From Gemmatimonadales bacterium UBA7889 (lineage in GTDB: Bacteria; Gemmatimonadota; Gemmatimonadetes; Longimicrobiales; Gaopeijiaceae): 35,484 bases of DNA. Of the stretch, positions 16,016 through 24,677 are shown in pieces (the stretch's first letter is position 1; each line of letters starts with the position of its first letter). The notes below the pieces were generated by a model. The model made no database searches and was not told the DNA's origin. It saw only the letters and a program-made list of their open reading frames with translations. The stretch covers positions 9,856 to 45,339 of the forward strand of contig DLRL01000023.1 in assembly GCA_002501085.1 (NCBI GenBank), in the 5' to 3' direction. Made by a program: the position numbers and the translations under genes.

Positions 16016-16033
16016 ACCTGCCTTTAAGCAGGT
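16016..16033 (-). promoter_or_regulatory. Hairpin in the leader of the DsbA-VKOR operon
   Basis: ACCTGC (16016-16021) and GCAGGT (16028-16033) form a perfect 6-bp stem with a 6-nt loop, 20 bp upstream of the DsbA start. It is the second of two dyads in this 154-bp gap. Its function is unknown; it may be a regulator site or an RNA leader hairpin. Confidence 0.35.
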
Positions 16034-16047
16034 ACAGGGTATGAAAC

Positions 16048-16077
16048 AAGATTCAGTCCGTGCCAGCACTGAATCTT
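16048..16077. repeat. Perfect 10-bp inverted repeat between HAD and DsbA genes
   Basis: AAGATTCAGT (16048-16057) and ACTGAATCTT (16068-16077) are exact reverse complements around a 10-nt spacer. It lies 72 bp past the HAD stop and 52 bp before the DsbA start, both on the minus strand. It could end gyrA-operon transcription, though only a weak T tail (GTTTC on the minus strand) follows, or be an operator for the DsbA-VKOR unit. Confidence 0.55.
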
Positions 16078-16149
16078 AGATAAACTATGGCCTTGAAGAT
16101 GCTCCCGGGTGGAGGACTGATCAAGCTAAGTTGAACTTGCCCTAGTCAG

Positions 16150-16833
16150 TTAGGCTGCAAGATATGAAATAATCTTATCCGTCTCAGTCAGGTCTATCAT
16201 GACCTGATCAGCACCACTTTCAGCTAATTGTGATCTGGTAAAGCTCCCGGTTGCCACAGCCAGTGTCCGTGCGCCGACCGCCAATCCACAAATAACATCT
16301 CGGGGTGTATCTCCGATTACCACTGTGTGATCTGGACGAAGCGAAGGGTTCCACATGTCACGAGCACGCTGCAGTGCAATCCTGGAAAGGTGCTCCCTTT
16401 CTTCATGGTCTGAACCGTAGCTTCCTAGCGCGAAATGCTCTGTCAGGCCAGCAGAGTCGAGCTTCAGTTTTGCTCCGCGAGCGATATTGCCTGTCAGCAG
16501 ACCCACACCGATATCGTCCACTCTCTTGAGGGCGTTCAGGAGGTCATGCACTCCAGGCAGCACCTGCATAGGGCATTGGGTCAATTCATCTGCTAATCGC
16601 TCTGTGTAGGAATGCCAGAGTGAAGGAAATCGTTCCTCGATCAGGTCGATCTTATACCCGATTCCCGACAGGAGTTCTCGAGCGATTTGGGGGTCCGTCT
16701 TACCGCCGAAACTTACTTCTTCAACATTACCAACAGTCCCAAACGTATCGATCATCGCCCCGCAAAAAGCATTTTTCGCAGGGCCCCCAGTCATTAGAGT
16801 CCCATCAATATCAAAGAAAGCGACTCTACGCAT
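16150..16833 (-). CDS. HAD-superfamily hydrolase (phosphoglycolate-phosphatase-like)
   Basis: A 227-aa cytosolic HAD hydrolase. Motif I is FDIDGTL (nucleophile Asp8, acid/base Asp10), motif II is LLTGN, motif III Lys lies in GAKLKLD, and motif IV is VIGDTPRDV. The helical cap between about 18 and 90 is of the C1 type found in Gph-like phosphatases. The substrate is not readable. It starts 7 bp after the threonine dehydratase stop on the same strand and is probably the last gene of a gyrA-led operon. Confidence 0.88.
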   Translation of the reverse strand: MRRVAFFDIDGTLMTGGPAKNAFCGAMIDTFGTVGNVEEVSFGGKTDPQIARELLSGIGYKIDLIEERFPSLWHSYTERLADELTQCPMQVLPGVHDLLNALKRVDDIGVGLLTGNIARGAKLKLDSAGLTEHFALGSYGSDHEEREHLSRIALQRARDMWNPSLRPDHTVVIGDTPRDVICGLAVGARTLAVATGSFTRSQLAESGADQVMIDLTETDKIISYLAA

Positions 16834-16840
16834 CTAACGA

Positions 16841-17815
16841 TTAAGCCATTCCTGCTACCAATGTGGGATCAAGGTTCCCGCCACTGATCACGACCGCAAC
16901 GCGTGCGTCTTCTGCTTCAACTGCTTTCGACAGTAGAGCCGCAGTTGCTGCTGCACCTGAGAACTCCACTATAAGCTTTTGTTTACTGACTAAAAGTGAA
17001 GTGGCCTCCTGGATTGCATCATCTGAGACAGTGACAACATCATCCATAAGGCTGACAGCATGCTCATATGTAAGTTCTCCAGCTATAACCGGTGCTAACC
17101 CATCGGCGATCGTATCGATCTCCTTAATAACCACAGGCCTTTCCTCATCAAGTGCCTTTCTCATCGAAGCGGCTCCTTCAGGTTCAACACCGATTACCCT
17201 TGCAGATGGCAAGAGCCTCTTGATCGATGCAGCTACGCCGCTCGCAAGTCCTCCGCCACCAATTGGAGCCAACACTAGATCAACGTCTGGCCATTCTCGG
17301 GCAATCTCCAAACCGACTGTGCCCTGTCCAGCAATGATGTGACGGTGATCAAAGGGTGGGACAATAACAAGGCCTTGTTCCTCGGCGATCTCTTCCGCTT
17401 TAGCACGTCTTTCGAGTGAAGTTGTGCCTTCGTAGATCACCTCAGCACCGAGGCGTTCTGCACCATCTCGCTTTACCTTAGGAGCTGTAGTCGGCATTAC
17501 CACAACTGCCCTTACACCTCTCAACCTTCCTGACAAGGCAACAGCCTGAGCGTGGTTCCCAGACGAATAGGTGATAATCCCAGAAGCAACCTGCTCGTCA
17601 GAAAGTTGAGAAACGAAGTTGTATGCCCCGCGGATCTTAAAAGAGCCTGCACGCTGCAAGCTCTCGCACTTGAGTCGAACGTTAGCCCTAGCTATCTCAG
17701 AAACCACATCAGCCGGTAGAAGCGGAGTCCGTACGGCTACACCAGCCAACCGACGTGCCGCAGCTTCTACCTCTGTGAGGCCTACTAATCCTTCACCTTG
17801 TAGGATGTCACTCAA
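16841..17815 (-). CDS. Threonine/serine dehydratase, PLP-dependent, without ACT domain
   Basis: A 324-aa fold-type II PLP enzyme that should convert L-threonine to 2-oxobutanoate, or L-serine to pyruvate, plus ammonia. The PLP lysine is Lys60 in GSFKIRGA, SSGNHAQA binds the substrate carboxylate, GGGGLASG forms the phosphate-binding loop, and VISGGNLD closes the site. It is the catabolic or unregulated length, lacking the C-terminal ACT regulatory domain of biosynthetic IlvA; a serine racemase activity is also possible. The start is TTG 17815, overlapping the gyrA stop as TTGA (17812-17815). That coupling to gyrA is unusual metabolically. Confidence 0.9.
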   Translation of the reverse strand: MSDILQGEGLVGLTEVEAAARRLAGVAVRTPLLPADVVSEIARANVRLKCESLQRAGSFKIRGAYNFVSQLSDEQVASGIITYSSGNHAQAVALSGRLRGVRAVVVMPTTAPKVKRDGAERLGAEVIYEGTTSLERRAKAEEIAEEQGLVIVPPFDHRHIIAGQGTVGLEIAREWPDVDLVLAPIGGGGLASGVAASIKRLLPSARVIGVEPEGAASMRKALDEERPVVIKEIDTIADGLAPVIAGELTYEHAVSLMDDVVTVSDDAIQEATSLLVSKQKLIVEFSGAAATAALLSKAVEAEDARVAVVISGGNLDPTLVAGMA

Positions 17816-20337
17816 GCCTCGACTCCGTCAGTCTCCGAAGTTACTGAGGCCGCATCACTAAGATCATCCGAACCCTCACCGGTTACATCCTCTGTAATAA
17901 CACGGGCAACATCCACAACAGCATCACCCTCATCAAGATTGACCAACTTTACGCCCTGGGTGACGCGCCCGATTACTGAGATCTCCGATACGCGTTGGCG
18001 ATTCACGACTCCTTGGCGAGTGATCATCATTAATTGCTCTTCTTCCGAAACTGCCTTGACCGCTACAACCAAACCATTCTTGTCGGTTGTCTTGAGGTTG
18101 ATAACCCCCTTCCCGCCTCGTTTCTGTAACCGGTATGAGTCCACATTGGACCTTTTGCCCATCCCTTTCTCCGATACCACGAGCAGGGTTGAATCTGGTC
18201 GGACCACAACCATACCTATAACCACATCCCCCTCGCGGAGCCTCAAGCCCCTCACACCCGCAGTAGCACGTCCCATCTGGCGCGCATCCCCTTCATTGAA
18301 CCGGATCGCCTTCCCATTCCTGCTCGCGAGGATAATCTCATCCTCTCCAGACGTGATCTGAACGTCGATAAGTTCATCGCCCTCTCTGATATTGATCGCA
18401 TTTAAGCCTACGGATCGGACATTGCCGTACGCTGAGAGTGCGCTCTTCTTGATCATACCGAGCCTGGTACAAAATAAGAGGTTCCTGTCCTCAGAGAACT
18501 CACGCACAGGTACCACTGATGCGATCTCTTCTTCATCTGAGAGGTTCAGCAAGTTAATGATCGGCTTACCGCGTGCCGTCCGTCCTCCGACAGGGATTTC
18601 CCACACCTTGATCCAATAGCACTGCCCGCGGCGAGTGAAGATCATGAGATAGTCGTGCGTTGAGGCAACAAAAAGATGTTCGACCCAATCCTCATCCTTA
18701 GTTCCCATACCACGCAGTCCTCGTCCACCTCTACGCTGTGCACGGTATGTATCAATGGGAAGCCTCTTCACATATCCCTGACGTGACACGGTGATCACCA
18801 TGTCCTCTTCAACAATCAGATCTTCCACATTAAACGACCCCACCGCCGCTGTTATCTCAGTCCGCCGGTCGTTGCCGTGCTTCTCTGAGACTGCCAACAG
18901 TTCGTCCTTAAGGATCCCCATCCGGCGATCTTCTGATCCCAGAATCCCCCGGAGATCGTCAATCAACTCTCGTACTTCTGCGAGTTCGGCTTCAAGCTTT
19001 TCAATCTCAAGACCCGTAAGACGGGACAGGCGCATTTCAAGTATGGCCTTGGCCTGTAACTCAGAGAGTTCAAATCGCTCGCGGAGCTCAGCAGCAGCGA
19101 TCTTCGAGTCTTTTGAGCCACGGATGACTTTGATGACTTCATCAATGTTATCAACCGCAATCTTAAGCCCCTCAAGATGGTGCTCTCGTGAAAGGGCTCG
19201 TTGGAGATCAAATTCGTTCCGACGGACTATGACCTCATGCCGGTGTTCCACGAAGTGAAGAAGCATCTCACGGAGCTGCATCACCTTCGGCTGTCCATTA
19301 ACGAGCGCCAGTAAGATTGTACCAAATGTCGATTGCATCTGTGTGTGCTTATATAGCCTGTTCAGCACAATGTGCGGGACAGCATCTCTCTTGAGTTCGA
19401 TCACGATCCTCATTCCGTCACGATCTGACTCATCACGCAAATCCCTGATGTCCGGGAGCTTCTTATCACGAACGAGTTGAGCGATCTGCTCTATCATCCT
19501 GGACTTGTTGACCATAAAAGGAATCTCAGTCACCACGATCCGTTCCTGATCGTCTCCTATGGTCTCGACCTCCGCCCGAGCCCTCATGACGATACGTCCC
19601 CTTCCCGTCCTGTACGCATCATGAATTCCTTCTTGGCCACAAACAAAACCGCCAGTTGGAAAATCTGGGCCGGGAATGATGGCCTCTAGCTGCTCCTGGG
19701 GTATATCTGGATCATCAATGAGCGCGATTGTGGCATCGACAACTTCTCTCAGGTTATGAGGCGGAATATTCGTGGCCATTCCAACCGCAATCCCGGAAGA
19801 GCCATTTATGAGAAGGTTCGGTGCGCGAGATGGTAGCACTGATGGTTCATCCACACTTCCGTCGAAGTTCGGGATGAACGCGACCGTCTCCTTATCGATA
19901 TCGGCAAGAAGCTCAATCGCCATGTGTGTCAGGCGAGCCTCTGTATACCGGTAAGCCGCCGCTGAGTCACCGTCTACGGAGCCAAAATTTCCCTGACCAT
20001 CCACCAGTGGGTAGCGGAGTGAAAAATCTTGCACCATCCGCACCATTGAATCGTAGACCGAAGAGTCACCGTGGGGATGGTACTTCCCAAGCACATCTCC
20101 CACGACGGTCGCACTCTTCTTGAACGGTCGACCCGGGCTTAATCCCAACTCACCCATCGCATATAGGATCCGCCGATGCACCGGTTTCAAGCCATCCCTC
20201 ACATCCGGCAAAGCACGCTGCACAATCACACTCATCGAGTAATCGATGAAGGATTCGCGCATTTCGTCCTCTATGAGACGCGAAATAACCCTTTCTTGCT
20301 GACCATCCTCTCCTACGAGCCCAATCTCTTCAGTCAT
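17812..20337 (-). CDS. gyrA: DNA gyrase subunit A
   Basis: The breakage-reunion subunit of gyrase, which with GyrB introduces negative supercoils. 841 aa. The N-terminus has QRALPDVRDGLKPVHRRIL, GKYHPHGDSSVYDSMVRM and the catalytic Tyr131 in AAYRYTEARL. Ser92 and Asp96 match E. coli Ser83 and Asp87, so the quinolone-resistance positions are the usual ones. The GyrA box QRRGGRG at residues 534-540, plus later LQKRGGKG repeats in the beta-pinwheel, distinguish it from ParC. The tail is acidic and Ser/Asp-rich. The ATG at 20337 is preceded by AAGGA with an 8-nt spacer. gyrB is not in the window. Confidence 0.96.
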   Translation of the reverse strand: MTEEIGLVGEDGQQERVISRLIEDEMRESFIDYSMSVIVQRALPDVRDGLKPVHRRILYAMGELGLSPGRPFKKSATVVGDVLGKYHPHGDSSVYDSMVRMVQDFSLRYPLVDGQGNFGSVDGDSAAAYRYTEARLTHMAIELLADIDKETVAFIPNFDGSVDEPSVLPSRAPNLLINGSSGIAVGMATNIPPHNLREVVDATIALIDDPDIPQEQLEAIIPGPDFPTGGFVCGQEGIHDAYRTGRGRIVMRARAEVETIGDDQERIVVTEIPFMVNKSRMIEQIAQLVRDKKLPDIRDLRDESDRDGMRIVIELKRDAVPHIVLNRLYKHTQMQSTFGTILLALVNGQPKVMQLREMLLHFVEHRHEVIVRRNEFDLQRALSREHHLEGLKIAVDNIDEVIKVIRGSKDSKIAAAELRERFELSELQAKAILEMRLSRLTGLEIEKLEAELAEVRELIDDLRGILGSEDRRMGILKDELLAVSEKHGNDRRTEITAAVGSFNVEDLIVEEDMVITVSRQGYVKRLPIDTYRAQRRGGRGLRGMGTKDEDWVEHLFVASTHDYLMIFTRRGQCYWIKVWEIPVGGRTARGKPIINLLNLSDEEEIASVVPVREFSEDRNLLFCTRLGMIKKSALSAYGNVRSVGLNAINIREGDELIDVQITSGEDEIILASRNGKAIRFNEGDARQMGRATAGVRGLRLREGDVVIGMVVVRPDSTLLVVSEKGMGKRSNVDSYRLQKRGGKGVINLKTTDKNGLVVAVKAVSEEEQLMMITRQGVVNRQRVSEISVIGRVTQGVKLVNLDEGDAVVDVARVITEDVTGEGSDDLSDAASVTSETDGVEA

Positions 20338-20664
20338 GCGTTTTGTCCTTCTAGGACTTCGTGAGTTGACACGTTGTTAGTCCCAGTGGAATGAGGGAAA
20401 GCTTTCTGCCCTTCATATCAGACAAACCGCTGCCGAGTGCCATGTACGTGTCTCGGCCAGCGATATGGCCTTGTTCTAGAGTTCACTTCCGGCCGGTATT
20501 AGCAGCAACCTAAACTGCCAATCTATCCCTGTATTAGCGTGGTACTCAGGGGGTAGATGAAGGTCTGGCAAGCGCGACTTTCCTGGTGGCTTTAGAGAAC
20601 TCGATTCATTCGCCTGGTTAGTGCTTACCAAGGCCTATTAAAATAACGCTTTTTCGCTATCAAA
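20338..20664. other. 327-bp intergenic region upstream of gyrA
   Basis: This is the only gap over 300 bp. It separates the gyrA start from the end of the glycosyltransferase gene, both on the minus strand, so it should hold the gyrA promoter. I see no convincing -10/-35 pair. Two small dyads fall in the presumed gyrA leader: GTCCT/AGGAC (20345-20349/20353-20357) and GCCGAG/CTCGGC (20432-20437/20452-20457). No tRNA, small gene or terminator with a T-run was recognised. Confidence 0.5.
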
Positions 20665-21678
20665 TCATGCCATGGCAACGAAGTTTTCTAGTTCACGATA
20701 ACCTGCCCCGGAAAGTAGGTTTCTCAGCGTCTGGCGAGCTCCTTCTTGGCCCACCGAAGCGAGATGTAAAACATCATTCAACGCAAGGGCTTCATCAGTG
20801 TCTAGGACCGGAGCACCGTGTATATTCTGGCCAATCTTGCGAGGGCTCACCTCCGCATAGGCTATGACCGGTACCCCGACTCGGGCTAACTCCCGACCAA
20901 AACCTTTGCCGACTCTTCCGGCACCCCAAATCAGTACCCCATTCACTGCCGACGGAAAAGCGGAAACTAGGTGGTGGACCTTACAGCGACGGAACGCATC
21001 AAGGGAATACCGTTTGTCAGTCCGTGACAGGCGTTGTGGAGTTTCCCTCCAGTGCATAAGCACAGGAGACACTTTTCCCAGGCGTCCACCTGAACGCCAA
21101 ACCCTGAGTAGAAGATCGTAGTCTTCAGGCCAACCTAGATCCCGATACCCCCCTACTTCTTCAATGGCATCCCCGCGCATGAAAAATGCAGGGTGTGGTA
21201 ATGGGCATTCAACAAAAATTTCCTTTTCGATTTCCTCGGGTGTGGCCGGTGCATTCAGCCAAGTCTGGTAGCGCAATGCACCATCCCGAACCTTCTCTAG
21301 AGGAAAGTACTCTATCGCACATCCACAAACCGCCAGAGAGCTATCTGACTCCATTAGTTGAAGCTGTAATTCAAAACGAGTGGGCCCAGCAATGTCATCT
21401 GCATCCATCCTTGCCAGATAACATCCAGTAGCTTCACTGCGTGCAAACTCGAGTGCTGGTACAATCCCGTCCGGCCCCTGTCGGAATACCTTTACACGCT
21501 CGTCTCGGCCCGCCCACTCTTGAAGCACAAACCAGGAATCATCTGAGGACCCGTCATCAACAGCGATAACCTCGTATTTGCTATAGGTTTGAGCCTCAAT
21601 AGAGGCAATCGCCTCGGGTAGGTATTCTGCTCCATTTCGCACAGGAAGTAACACGGAAATCGGAGGTGGTGCTGGCAT
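20665..21678 (-). CDS. GT2-family glycosyltransferase fused to a C-terminal Rossmann-like domain
   Basis: A 337-aa protein. Residues 1 to about 240 form a GT-A family 2 glycosyltransferase: ISVLLPVRNGAEYLPEAIASI, VDDGSSDDSW for nucleotide-sugar binding, ARMDADD (DxD metal site, about 91) and GWPEDYDLLLR with the catalytic-base Asp region. From about 248 a second domain begins with VLIWGAGRVGKGFGRELARVGVPVIAYAEV, a dinucleotide-type GxGxxG fold, followed by SPRKIGQNIHGAPVLDTDEAL. There is no membrane segment. The acceptor and sugar are unknown, and the gene is not in a polysaccharide locus; it lies between gyrA and uvrA. The second domain may be a nucleotide-sugar modifying or regulatory module (inference). 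Confidence 0.85.
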   Translation of the reverse strand: MPAPPPISVLLPVRNGAEYLPEAIASIEAQTYSKYEVIAVDDGSSDDSWFVLQEWAGRDERVKVFRQGPDGIVPALEFARSEATGCYLARMDADDIAGPTRFELQLQLMESDSSLAVCGCAIEYFPLEKVRDGALRYQTWLNAPATPEEIEKEIFVECPLPHPAFFMRGDAIEEVGGYRDLGWPEDYDLLLRVWRSGGRLGKVSPVLMHWRETPQRLSRTDKRYSLDAFRRCKVHHLVSAFPSAVNGVLIWGAGRVGKGFGRELARVGVPVIAYAEVSPRKIGQNIHGAPVLDTDEALALNDVLHLASVGQEGARQTLRNLLSGAGYRELENFVAMA

Positions 21679-21749
21679 ATGTAAGGATTCTAGGAAGCCA
21701 CTAGTACGCAGTGCGTGAAAGTTTGACTCTTTTGAGGAATACAGGTCGC

Positions 21750-24569
21750 CTAACTGAGCAAATCCACCAGATAGTGTCCAGTGACGCTCTCAGGGACTTT
21801 CGCTACCCTCTCTGGTGTCCCCATCGCCACAACCTCACCACCCCGAGCACCAGCACCCGGACCTAAATCGATGACCCAATCTGCGGCGCTGACCACATCT
21901 AGGTTGTGCTCGATAACCACAACAGTGTTACCACCACTTACTAGTCTGTCCAACACTTCTAGCAGCTTCGCTACATCTTCTCCTGAAAGCCCAGTGGTTG
22001 GTTCATCGAGTATATATAACTTCCTGCCCCTTTTGCCCGCGGCACTCGTAAACTCTCGAGCAATTTTCAGGCGCTGAGCCTCACCGCCTGAGAGTGTTGT
22101 CGCAGCTTGCCCCAAGCGCAGATACCCGAGTCCCACTTGTTCTAGCTGCCAAAGCTTCTGTCCTAATTTCCGCTCACGAATGAAAAAACGAATTGCCTCG
22201 GTCACAGTTAGCTCGAGTATCTCCGATACATTCTTGCCACGGATCCGTACTTCAAGCAATTCACGGTTATAGCGAGCTCCACCACAGGTATCACACCCAA
22301 CATATACGTCGGCCATGAAGACCATTTCGATCTTTACCTGGCCAGCGCCTTTGCACGCTTCACATCTCCCACCGCTTACGTTAAAGCTGAAATGTCCCGG
22401 TCCATAACCGCGCTCTCTAGCTAGGTGGTTGGAGGCGAACAATTTACGGATATGCTCCCACGCTTTGATATACGTTGCAGGATTAGAGCGAGGTGTCCGG
22501 CCGATCGGAGATTGGTCTACAAGGACCACGTCCTCCAACCCTGTAAGCCCTTTCAGTTCTGAATATTCACCCGTGACTTCACCCAGGTGTTCTTTCACGG
22601 AACTCACGCCACCCAGCTCCCGCTCTGCTGCCCTGTACAGTACGTCATGCACCAGAGTCGACTTTCCCGAACCTGACACACCCGTGACAGCTGTCAGGGT
22701 ACCCAAAGGAATTTCGACATCAATCCCTTTCAAGTTGTGAAGTCGTGCTCCTTTCAGAAAAAGAGAGGCACCGTTAACCCGACGTCTGGTCTGCGGCGAC
22801 GGGCCACTAGAGCGCCCTGATATGTATCGGCCGGTTGAGGTGTCCTTTGTCTCGAGTTCATCAGGTGGGCCCTCAAAGACGACCTCGCCTCCCTGCTCAC
22901 CTGATGCTGGTCCAAGCTCCACAATATGATCTGCAGACCGGATAGCTTGAGTATCGTGCTCAACCACAACAACCGTGTTGCCAGCATTACGAAGACGTTT
23001 GATTAGATCAAGAAGAGCACTTGTGTCCTTTGGGTGCAGCCCAATAGTAGGCTCATCAAGGATATAGAGAGTTTCAACCAGAGCGGCACCCAGAGAGTTC
23101 GCGAGATTGATCCGCTGAGCCTCTCCACCCGAAAGCGTTCGGGTCTGCCTTGCTAAGGCAAGGTATCCCAAGCCGACATCACAGAGGAATGCAACACGTG
23201 ACTTCAGTTCCCGCAGGATTGTCTCAGCAACCTGCTCTTCCATCTTCGACAGCTGAAGACCGTCAAGCCATGGGGCAAGCTCCTCTAATGGGAGAGCAGA
23301 AACTTGAGAGATTGGACAACCTCCAACTCGCACCCATAGAGCTTCTGTTCGAATTCTCGAGCCACTACAGGATCGACAGACGTTCGGGCTCTGATATTGG
23401 CGCAGGAAAACACGGATGTACTGCTTGTAACGTTTCTTCTCTTTCGAGACCAAGAATGGGATCACCCCTCGGAAGCCTTTTGTCCCAAACATGACCTTGT
23501 TACGAAATTCTTCTGAAAGCTCTTCCCAGGGTGAGTAGATCGAAACACCCTCATCGATCGCGAATGTTTTCAATTTCTCTCGTTCGCGACGGTATCGTGG
23601 CTTGGCCCATGGATCGACTGCACCATCCGCTAGGGAGACTTCCTCGCTCGGTACGACCAAGTCCACATCATAGTCGAGCGTGGCCCCGAAACCCGTGCAA
23701 AGCTGACAAGTGCCGTAAGGGTTATTGAAAGAGAATAGTTGTGGTGATGGGTCAGTAAACGTGACCTGCGGATGGTCTGGACAGCGGAACCGTTCAGTAA
23801 AAAGCAAACGCCTCTCTTGTGTCTTGATCACAGCCACCACAATTGCCTCTCCATCTCCCTCCACAAAACAGGTTCCGAGAGAGTCGGCTAGGCGATCCCT
23901 TAGGCTTAATTGAACTTTGAGACGGTCAACCACAACCAGGAGTTCGGATGCCGTGCTAAGATCCACATCCAACCCTTTAGTCTCTGCAACTTCAGGGCTA
24001 GACAGGTCAAGTGCCACACCATCCGCGACAAGCCGAAGAAATCCCATCGCCCGCAGGTTTGACACGATAGCCTCATGTGTCACTTCACTGCTTCTTGGAA
24101 GCGGAAAACAGACTTGGATACGCGTTCCTTCAGGAAGAGAGAGCACCTGATCCACCGCCTCACTTACGGTGTCCGGACGTACCCGTCGATCACACTCAGG
24201 ACAGTGCGTGTGCCCGACCCGGGACCAGAGCAACCGGAGATAGTCATAAACCTCCGTAGCGGTTCCCACTGTTGAACGGCTCGACTTTGTGGGGTTTTTT
24301 TGCTCAATCGCTACCGCAGGGGAAATACCTTCCACAGCATCTACGTGCGGCTTCTCCATGCGCTCAAGGAATTGCTTTGCATAAGTCGACAATGACTCCA
24401 CATATCGCCGCTGACCCTCGGCAAACAATGTATCGAGTGCCAGTGAACTCTTACCGGAACCCGATGGGCCAGTGATGACAGTCAGACACCGCCTCGGTAA
24501 ATCGAGGTCAATGTTCTTGAGATTGTGCTGTCGTGCTCCGCGAATTCGGATCGGATCTCTCATACTCAA
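21750..24569 (-). CDS. uvrA: Excinuclease ABC subunit A
   Basis: The damage-recognition ATPase of nucleotide excision repair, which loads UvrB on lesions. About 939 aa with two ABC modules. Module 1 has GPSGSGKSSLALDTLF, LSGGEAQRINLA and ILDEPTIGLHPKD. Module 2 has GVSGSGKSTLVHDVL, LSGGEAQRLKIAREF and LDEPTTGLSGEDV. Zinc-binding cysteines are visible in CPECDRRVRP, CQLCTGFG...CRSCSG and CEACKGAGQ...CDTCGGARY. I choose TTG 24569 because GGAGGT lies 7 nt before it; an in-frame ATG at 24563 (spacing 13) matches homologues, and the GTG at 24578 overlaps the Shine-Dalgarno itself. It is divergent from an ABC exporter. Confidence 0.95.
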   Translation of the reverse strand: MSMRDPIRIRGARQHNLKNIDLDLPRRCLTVITGPSGSGKSSLALDTLFAEGQRRYVESLSTYAKQFLERMEKPHVDAVEGISPAVAIEQKNPTKSSRSTVGTATEVYDYLRLLWSRVGHTHCPECDRRVRPDTVSEAVDQVLSLPEGTRIQVCFPLPRSSEVTHEAIVSNLRAMGFLRLVADGVALDLSSPEVAETKGLDVDLSTASELLVVVDRLKVQLSLRDRLADSLGTCFVEGDGEAIVVAVIKTQERRLLFTERFRCPDHPQVTFTDPSPQLFSFNNPYGTCQLCTGFGATLDYDVDLVVPSEEVSLADGAVDPWAKPRYRREREKLKTFAIDEGVSIYSPWEELSEEFRNKVMFGTKGFRGVIPFLVSKEKKRYKQYIRVFLRQYQSPNVCRSCSGSRIRTEALWVRVGGCPISQVSALPLEELAPWLDGLQLSKMEEQVAETILRELKSRVAFLCDVGLGYLALARQTRTLSGGEAQRINLANSLGAALVETLYILDEPTIGLHPKDTSALLDLIKRLRNAGNTVVVVEHDTQAIRSADHIVELGPASGEQGGEVVFEGPPDELETKDTSTGRYISGRSSGPSPQTRRRVNGASLFLKGARLHNLKGIDVEIPLGTLTAVTGVSGSGKSTLVHDVLYRAAERELGGVSSVKEHLGEVTGEYSELKGLTGLEDVVLVDQSPIGRTPRSNPATYIKAWEHIRKLFASNHLARERGYGPGHFSFNVSGGRCEACKGAGQVKIEMVFMADVYVGCDTCGGARYNRELLEVRIRGKNVSEILELTVTEAIRFFIRERKLGQKLWQLEQVGLGYLRLGQAATTLSGGEAQRLKIAREFTSAAGKRGRKLYILDEPTTGLSGEDVAKLLEVLDRLVSGGNTVVVIEHNLDVVSAADWVIDLGPGAGARGGEVVAMGTPERVAKVPESVTGHYLVDLLS

Positions 24570-24576
24570 CGATATC

Positions 24577-24598
24577 ACCTCCAGAGACCTCTGGGAGG
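24577..24598 (-). promoter_or_regulatory. Hairpin sequestering the uvrA Shine-Dalgarno
   Basis: On the minus strand the uvrA ribosome-binding site GGAGGT (plus 24577-24582) can pair with CCTCC (plus 24594-24598) just upstream. The arms continue with AGA/TCT around a 4-nt loop GGTC, giving 8 bp with one bulged C. The full GGAGG core would be hidden in the folded RNA. The pairing is read directly; whether transcription starts upstream of it, and any regulation, is inference. Confidence 0.45.
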
Positions 24599-24677
24599 AC
24601 CTAGGCGCTAAGGCTCCAGGGATCTACTGGCCTAAAGTTCGGGTACCCACGGCACCGTCCCCCAACTCCGGGTATCG

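Noticed and set aside
16863..17342. 159-codon open frame on the plus strand inside the threonine dehydratase gene
   Set aside because: Ser/Thr/Ala-rich shadow antisense to a clear PLP enzyme; no motif or ribosome-binding site.
18791..19258. 155-codon plus-strand frame antisense to gyrA
   Set aside because: Arg/Ser-rich composition typical of an antisense shadow; gyrA is unambiguous on the other strand.
20366..20371. Consensus TTGACA as a promoter upstream of gyrA
   Set aside because: It points away from gyrA and the sequence 17 bp on (GAATGA) is not a -10; no gene lies in that direction.
24579..24677. SOS (LexA) box for uvrA
   Set aside because: Neither CTGT-N8-ACAG nor GAAC-N4-GTTC is present in the gap.
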